From Dysidea avara (Eukaryota; Porifera; Demospongiae; Dictyoceratida; Dysideidae), in the NCBI RefSeq assembly GCF_963678975.1, contig NC_089275.1, positions 36,804,819 to 36,868,818 on the forward strand: a stretch of 64,000 nt of DNA, read 5' to 3'. This document shows, in pieces, positions 59,341-64,000 of this stretch (position 1 is its first letter; every line of letters begins with the position of its first letter). The notes beneath the pieces are model-generated. The model made no database searches, was not told the origin of the DNA, and worked only from the letters and a program-made list of their open reading frames with translations. Made by a program: the position numbers and the translations under genes.

Positions 59341-59510
59341 TGAATAATAATAGAAGCAACAAATTAAACATACAAAGAAAGGAGAGAAAAAAAAAATTCA
59401 ATAAGTTACTGCTTAATTAATGGGAGTCTTGACTCTACTACGGTATATGGCAGTTGGAAACCGAAAGTGGAAATAGAAAACGAAAATGGTTAAATCGTCA
59501 TATCAACTTG

Positions 59511-59590
59511 AGACGGTAGTGAGTCGTGCGGCCAAGAAACTACAAAGCGCACGCCCATATAAAAGACGCGCGGCCACTACTGTGATCTAG
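59511..59590. mobile_element. Short dispersed element (sister of 36580-36665)
   Basis: GGTAGTGAGTCGTGCGGCCA left and GCGCGGCCACTACTGTGATC right. The interior words CTACAAAGCGCACGCCCA are shared in pattern with the first copy. Confidence 0.65.
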
Positions 59591-59944
59591 CGCATCGTTG
59601 ATCCATTGACGTCTTTAGTAGGACTCCACCACCATTTTAGGCCAATGAATCTTGTAAGAGTGGAGTCTCACTTAACTTAATAATGCTTGGGCCTTGTCTG
59701 CTTGTTAGGCCGTTTATTCAGTTGACCAGCACAATGAGCACATGCTATCAGTGCTGGGGGTGGTTGGCAAGGGCAGTCCATCAAGCCCAGGAAAAAAATT
59801 TGCACCAAGCATTCAATTTTAGGGGATGCGAAAAGTAGTATTAGGGTTAGGGTTGGGTTCAGCTTTGGTTTCTTCTTCACCTTTAGGCTTCTTACTATAT
59901 ACTGAGACTACTACTTGAGTGACATTAATAAGATAGAAATGTAG

Positions 59945-60120
59945 GGGTAGTGGGTAGCTAGCAGTGGTTAGCACACTTGCCTAAAGCTCTAGTAGTCCAG
60001 GGTTTGAACCCCGGCCGGGATGAGTTTTGTGGTTTTTTTTTTTTTTCTCCGTTTAGTGACCCTTTTTTGTCTTCGGTTCAATAGCCGGTACGGCTTATTG
60101 AACTGCATGACTTTTGGTTC
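59945..60120 (+). mobile_element. tRNA-derived SINE
   Basis: Box-A-like GGTAGCTAGCAGTGG near 59953 and box B GGTTTGAACCC at 60001-60011, with spacing about 40 bp. A T-run body follows (about 60032-60046). The acceptor stem does not pair, so this is not a functional tRNA gene. Confidence 0.65.
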
Positions 60121-60144
60121 AATATCCACTGCCAAAATATAGCT

Positions 60145-60690
60145 ATATAACAGACATGAAAGTGTATCAGATTAAATTACTGTGGCCCAAACTATGATCA
60201 GAACATCATTTAGGATGCATGCTGAGGCTATTATTGTGGAAAAAATTCAGTGTGGAGCTGCCTGTTGGGTGTGTTCTAACAAACCTTTTCCGAAAAAAAA
60301 ATGTTACAGCAGCTACTTTACTAAACCAGATATCCTGGCCAACACTGCAAGGAAGAACAAAGACAATGTACAAACTTGCATTACAGCGAAACTTGTTAAT
60401 CAGGACATTTGAAAATGAGGACACCTGCATAGTCTGGACACTTGGTAATAATCCTAGATTATTTCTTAACATGAAAAGATACTTTTATAGTCAGGACATA
60501 CTTTGTTTGATCTAAATGTGTCCTTATTTTGTAGTTTCATTGTGTTTCCATGCACAAATAATTAATGCTTCAGGGAAATAAAGACGGAAATGATCAATTT
60601 TCTGTGCAAATGTGGCCATAAAGGTCACCAATGGTCAAATCTGTGATGGCATTACATCTAAAATGCACGTTATGATCATGAGGAGTATTA
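60145..60690. repeat. Copies of the 8700-9140 and 10793-11052 repeats
   Basis: The 60145-60525 part matches 8700-9140 in order. The 60570-60690 part matches the right arm of 10793-11052 (CAGGGAAATAAAGACGGAAA, GTGATGGCATTACAT). The two repeats are adjacent here but 1.7 kb apart at the first site. Confidence 0.6.
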
Positions 60691-61807
60691 TCATGAACCA
60701 CGGTAGTGGTTCATAATAGAGATAGCCTATGTTTTTTTACAACACTCAACTAAACACCACTTTAGAAATCTTTTCTAACCTCAAAAGAAGCCTAAAGTTA
60801 ATTTGGAAGAAGTTTAGGTCCACTAGCAAAGATGAAGTCAAAAGGACCTGTTTATAAAAAAACCGAAATCTGCCATTTGAGCCATTTTGTTCATTTTATT
60901 TTTTCTCACAGGGTTAGAGCAAAATGTGAGTACTTTTAGTGGATAAAAACTACAGACACTTTACAAAAACTTGCAATTCAAATCCGTAAAGCGTATTCCG
61001 TAAAGCGTAATCCGTGAAAACCGTCTCACTAGCTGGATTATCCACGGGTTCATTTAATAACACAATGCTACAAATACTTTGTTAAATTGTATCCTCGCCT
61101 TTTGTAGTTGTCCTGTACAGCAATTACGACCTTAGCGCTCAGCAGGCTCTATAGCTAATAATTATTTAATGGTCACGTGAACACGTTTTTTGCTTTGGAA
61201 AATTGCAAGGAGTAGGAAAGTGTCTGTATGTAACTTTCCTTCCTATGTCTTTCTTCATGTCCATGGCCTACTTTTAATGCATATTATAATGTTAACATCT
61301 ACTTTTGAGCAAATTTACTTCTTTTAGGTTCACTTTGCCAATGATCTTCTGACTTAGTTTCTGCAAAGGTAACCGAATGTTAATTATTATGTGTTAATAA
61401 GTTTCCAATCTATTCGCATTAACATGTTCATTTGGAACCTTATCATTACCTACATTCTATTAACCACGGTATATTAAGCTCATACCCGAGCAGCAATGTT
61501 GTTGTGTACCACTGTGTACTTGACTTATTGTGATCACCTAACTGAAGCCACACTACTGCTAACCACAGCATGCTATACATTTCCTATAGTTGGATATATC
61601 AAAGCTGTGTAGTACAAAGTATACATTCAATAGTAGGAATTATATTGGTGTTTGATAACACTGATAGTATTATCTAACTACTTAATATCTAATGTACATG
61701 ATGACTGACTTGATACTGAGTAATGTCAAGCACTACCAGCACCTCTTACTATCATGTTAGCTATCCATTATAAAAAGTAAACAAACCAGTGCAAAAATAA
61801 TTTAAAA
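60691..61807. other. Non-coding stretch
   Basis: Short tandem words (TCCGTAAAGCGTA, three imperfect copies at 60980-61020). Nothing else recognised. Confidence 0.4.
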
Positions 61808-62053
61808 ATTAAAACATGGGAATAGAGATCAAAACAAGTCAGCATGTTAAGCACACAGAGATCTCTATTTGGACTCAAATAAACATTTACACAGAAGTGT
61901 TCTCAGTATTTATCTGCCCAGAAACTACCGTTTTTTCCTTAGTTTCTACCATAACCATTGAGTCTAAAAAAGATCTCTGTGTGTTTAACATGCTGGCTTG
62001 TTTGACTCTTGTTTCTTTATGTTTTTCAGCAATCTATATTCCCATGTTTTAAT
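61808..62053. mobile_element. Palindromic MITE with ATTAAAACATGGGAAT ends
   Basis: Left ATTAAAACATGGGAATAGAG pairs with right ATTCCCATGTTTTAAT. Arms continue through AAGTCAGCATGTTAAGCACA and CAGAGATCT with their complements. The 78-codon frame across it is a by-product. Confidence 0.85.
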
Positions 62054-62228
62054 TTATAATTATGTGGAAAGTTTCATGGTTAAAAAAGTATACAGTTTGG
62101 CGAATTTGGGCCGCTAAACTGTGTAGTTATGCCTTATTGGAACAAATTAACAGACTTTCCACTTTATGATTAATATTATTGGTTATCATCTTTCACATAG
62201 AAAGATACTACTATAGCAAGAGGTAAAA

Positions 62229-63348
62229 TGTGACTGAATTTAACAAAACCCGGCTTCGACGCACAAAGCTTCGTTAGGAGATATGGCGATTTTAAGTAAT
62301 CATTGTGTAATAACTTACCACTGCTTACAGCTGTGCAAACACAATTTGCACCAAGTATGCATCTATTTACTAGCTATCACTGAGTGGGTGTATGCATTTC
62401 TGATACCCCCTGTTTTGGGCAGCTTTTCTCGAGCGGGTAATAATATCACAGGTAGAGCAATGGCGGATCCGGGATGGGGCATTTGGGGCAAATGCCCCCC
62501 CCCCCCCCCCCCCTCCACCTTGTGGAGGAGCGAGCCATGCTTCTGATTAAAACAGCTAGTAAATTTTATGTCAGGCCAACCAAGATCAGTTTAAAACTTA
62601 CGAAAATATGCACATTTTACTAGCATTTATTACAAATTCACCTGAGACCAAAGCGAACCAAAGTCAAACTAACTGTAAAATAGTCACCCAGCACCTTCGT
62701 GCGTACTAAGCGCCTCTAAAAATAATTATCGTATTGCTGTTATTTAAGACATTCAGAGCCTTTTAAACAGTTTTAAGACTTCACAACCATCTGAAAAGGC
62801 CAAAATGGCAAACATCAACAGTGAGACACCACTAAGAGGTGATTATTTGCTGCTTTAAAAAAGCAGCACTGAACTATAGAGAATATGGTTCTCCCCATGC
62901 ATGCAACCACCTACAACTTACCCTGTTTGTGCCCCTCCCCTAGCCAGCTCCTGGATCCGCCCCTGTAGAAGTAACAGGGTGAGAGGGTGGGCTTAATATA
63001 GGGGTATAAAATGAAGCAAGAAGACGAATGGAATCCAGAGGCCAAGTTTGGGCTCTCCATGGCCCTCAAATCACTCCAAATTGACTGAGAACACTATTGG
63101 CGAGCTCTCTGTGAAGTCCCAGCTCACTACACACCATTATCACAAAGCCATGGCCATTCAATGGCACCAATCTCCCACTCGTGGCTTTGACAGGGTCGGA
63201 AGAAAGCTGCCACAGAAACCAGACTTGCCAGTCCTGAAGGAAGTACAGTGTGGAATATGATAGTGTATTAGGCCAGCAATCCATTTCTGGTAAAAACGTA
63301 AGTTTGATTTTGTGTGTGTGGAAGCCTTGTTATGTGAAATCCGGTCAC
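62229..63348. mobile_element. TGTGAC-family element interrupted by a hAT-like MITE
   Basis: Left TGTGACTGAATTTAACAAAA, then CCCGGCTTC, pairs with right GGAAGCCTTGTTATGTGAAA, then TCCGGTCACA. The interior frame (about 63000-63260) has no recognised domain. The nested element is at 62458-62965. The layout mirrors 2011-3153. Confidence 0.6.
62458..62965. mobile_element. hAT-like MITE (GGCGGATCC ends)
   Basis: Left CAATGGCGGATCCGGGA and right TCCTGGATCCGCCCCTG are imperfect inverted repeats. A run of about 18 C lies near the left end. The 8-bp flanks do not match cleanly. Confidence 0.7.
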
Positions 63349-63404
63349 AAATATTGTTTGCTCAGTTTGTAGTGGGTAACCAGCAATTTACTTGTGAAGA
63401 CAAA

Positions 63405-63640
63405 GTAGAATCAGATTGTTCTCTTCTTTCTGAGAGCAGAGTAACATTTTGAAAACTTCTGCTGTGATACATATAGGTATGCTACAAAGCATAACTGTTT
63501 TAACGGATTATGAGTTTTCACTCTTACACTTGAGCTGTAATGTTATGAATGGTTACCTAAGGATGGATTCCCCCAAAACATGTTGTTGTCAAATGTGTGT
63601 ATATTGCCTTATATCTACATATGCAATGAATCGCATGAAA
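63405..63640. repeat. Second copy of the 9985-10390 repeat
   Basis: Same ordered blocks as at 9985-10390, with several short deletions relative to it. Confidence 0.7.
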
Positions 63641-63657
63641 ACTGAGAGTACCCCTCC

Positions 63658-63911
63658 CTATAGACCCTTTACAGGTAAGCTGCTGCCATAGCAACATCCG
63701 CCATCTTGGAGAACAACCTGTCTGATAGCGTAGGAAGGAGCAAAGGTTTAACCTGGTCAACCTATTCCGTAGAATGCAGAAGAAGCAGCTCTATTTCCTG
63801 GAACTGTTTTACTCTTATAGAAACCGATGCTATCAGGGTTGCAAAAACGGATTGTACTCCAAAGATGGTGGATGTTGCTATGGCAGCAGCTCATTTGCAA
63901 AGGGTCTATAG
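63658..63911. mobile_element. MITE with inverted repeats of about 54 bp
   Basis: Left CTATAGACCCTTTACAGGTA and right TTTGCAAAGGGTCTATAG. The arms share GAGCTGCTGCCATAGCAACA and TCC(G/A)CCATCTT. The frames inside are by-products. Confidence 0.85.
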
Positions 63912-64000
63912 ACCTTTATTTACATAATCCATAGGTCTCCAGGATTTTTGATGACTTCCAGGATGACCTACAGTAGATACTAGTGTTATATCATTATAGG

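Noticed and set aside
59050-59343. Two overlapping ORFs of 86-97 codons
   Set aside because: They lie in a repeat-like GC-richer block and have no recognisable domain.
59945-60020. Possible tRNA gene
   Set aside because: Boxes A and B are present but the acceptor and anticodon stems do not pair. It is better explained as a SINE head. The same holds for 32863-32960.

Overview
This is AT-rich, intron-containing, repeat-dense animal DNA. The best fit is an early-branching metazoan, most likely a demosponge. The reasons are two short transmembrane collagen genes, non-LTR retrotransposon tails ending in (TAA)n or (TAAA)n, tRNA-derived SINEs, and very many short inverted-repeat elements (MITEs). 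No bacterial operon, CRISPR array, rRNA gene or convincing functional tRNA gene is visible. The species assignment is inference, because no database could be searched.

From 0 to 22 kb the window is mostly repeats. It holds nested MITEs at 2.0-3.15 kb and a decayed collagen-gene relic at 3.5-4.0 kb. A broken, probably transposon-derived gene lies on the minus strand at 4.95-6.67 kb. There is also a perfect 48-bp palindrome at 6154, a long (TG)n tract at 13 kb, a 595-bp foldback at 18.35 kb and a 5'-truncated LINE tail at 20.2 kb.

From 22.3 to 41 kb lie two tandem, same-strand paralogous genes for small membrane-anchored collagens. Gene A has exons at 22366-22536, 29008-30208 and 30375-30556. 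Gene B has exons at 39444-39632, 39881-40220 and 40763-40992. Both share exon structure and intron phases (0, then 1). Both encode a short cytoplasmic tail, one membrane span, a Leu/Glu/Gln-rich stalk, a dibasic site, a CQC cysteine pair and Gly-X-Y repeats. The 6.5-kb first intron of gene A and the space between the genes are full of SINEs and MITEs.

From 42.4 to 45.0 kb there is a hAT-type MITE with a perfect 8-bp target duplication, a palindromic MITE and a 1.6-kb minisatellite with a higher-order period of about 246 bp.

From 45.5 to 55.8 kb is the most interesting locus. A multi-exon gene starts with a Ulp1/SENP-type (C48) cysteine protease domain. It appears to splice in frame into a 954-codon exon carrying a zinc cluster, a Mutator-like (MULE) DDE transposase and a SWIM zinc finger. 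About 80 bp of sequence just upstream of its start recurs inverted at 55.64-55.73 kb. Beside that second copy, on the minus strand, sits an exon resembling the N-terminal region of the tRNA-splicing subunit TSEN54. This arrangement could be a Mutator-type element with terminal inverted repeats and a captured host exon.

From 56 to 64 kb there are remnants of a Ty3/gypsy-type element, a LINE tail, a SINE, a short dispersed element and nested MITEs. A palindrome-containing motif, TGACTGCTCTATTAGAGTAT, recurs at least 14 times across the window on both strands and is not explained by any single element type.
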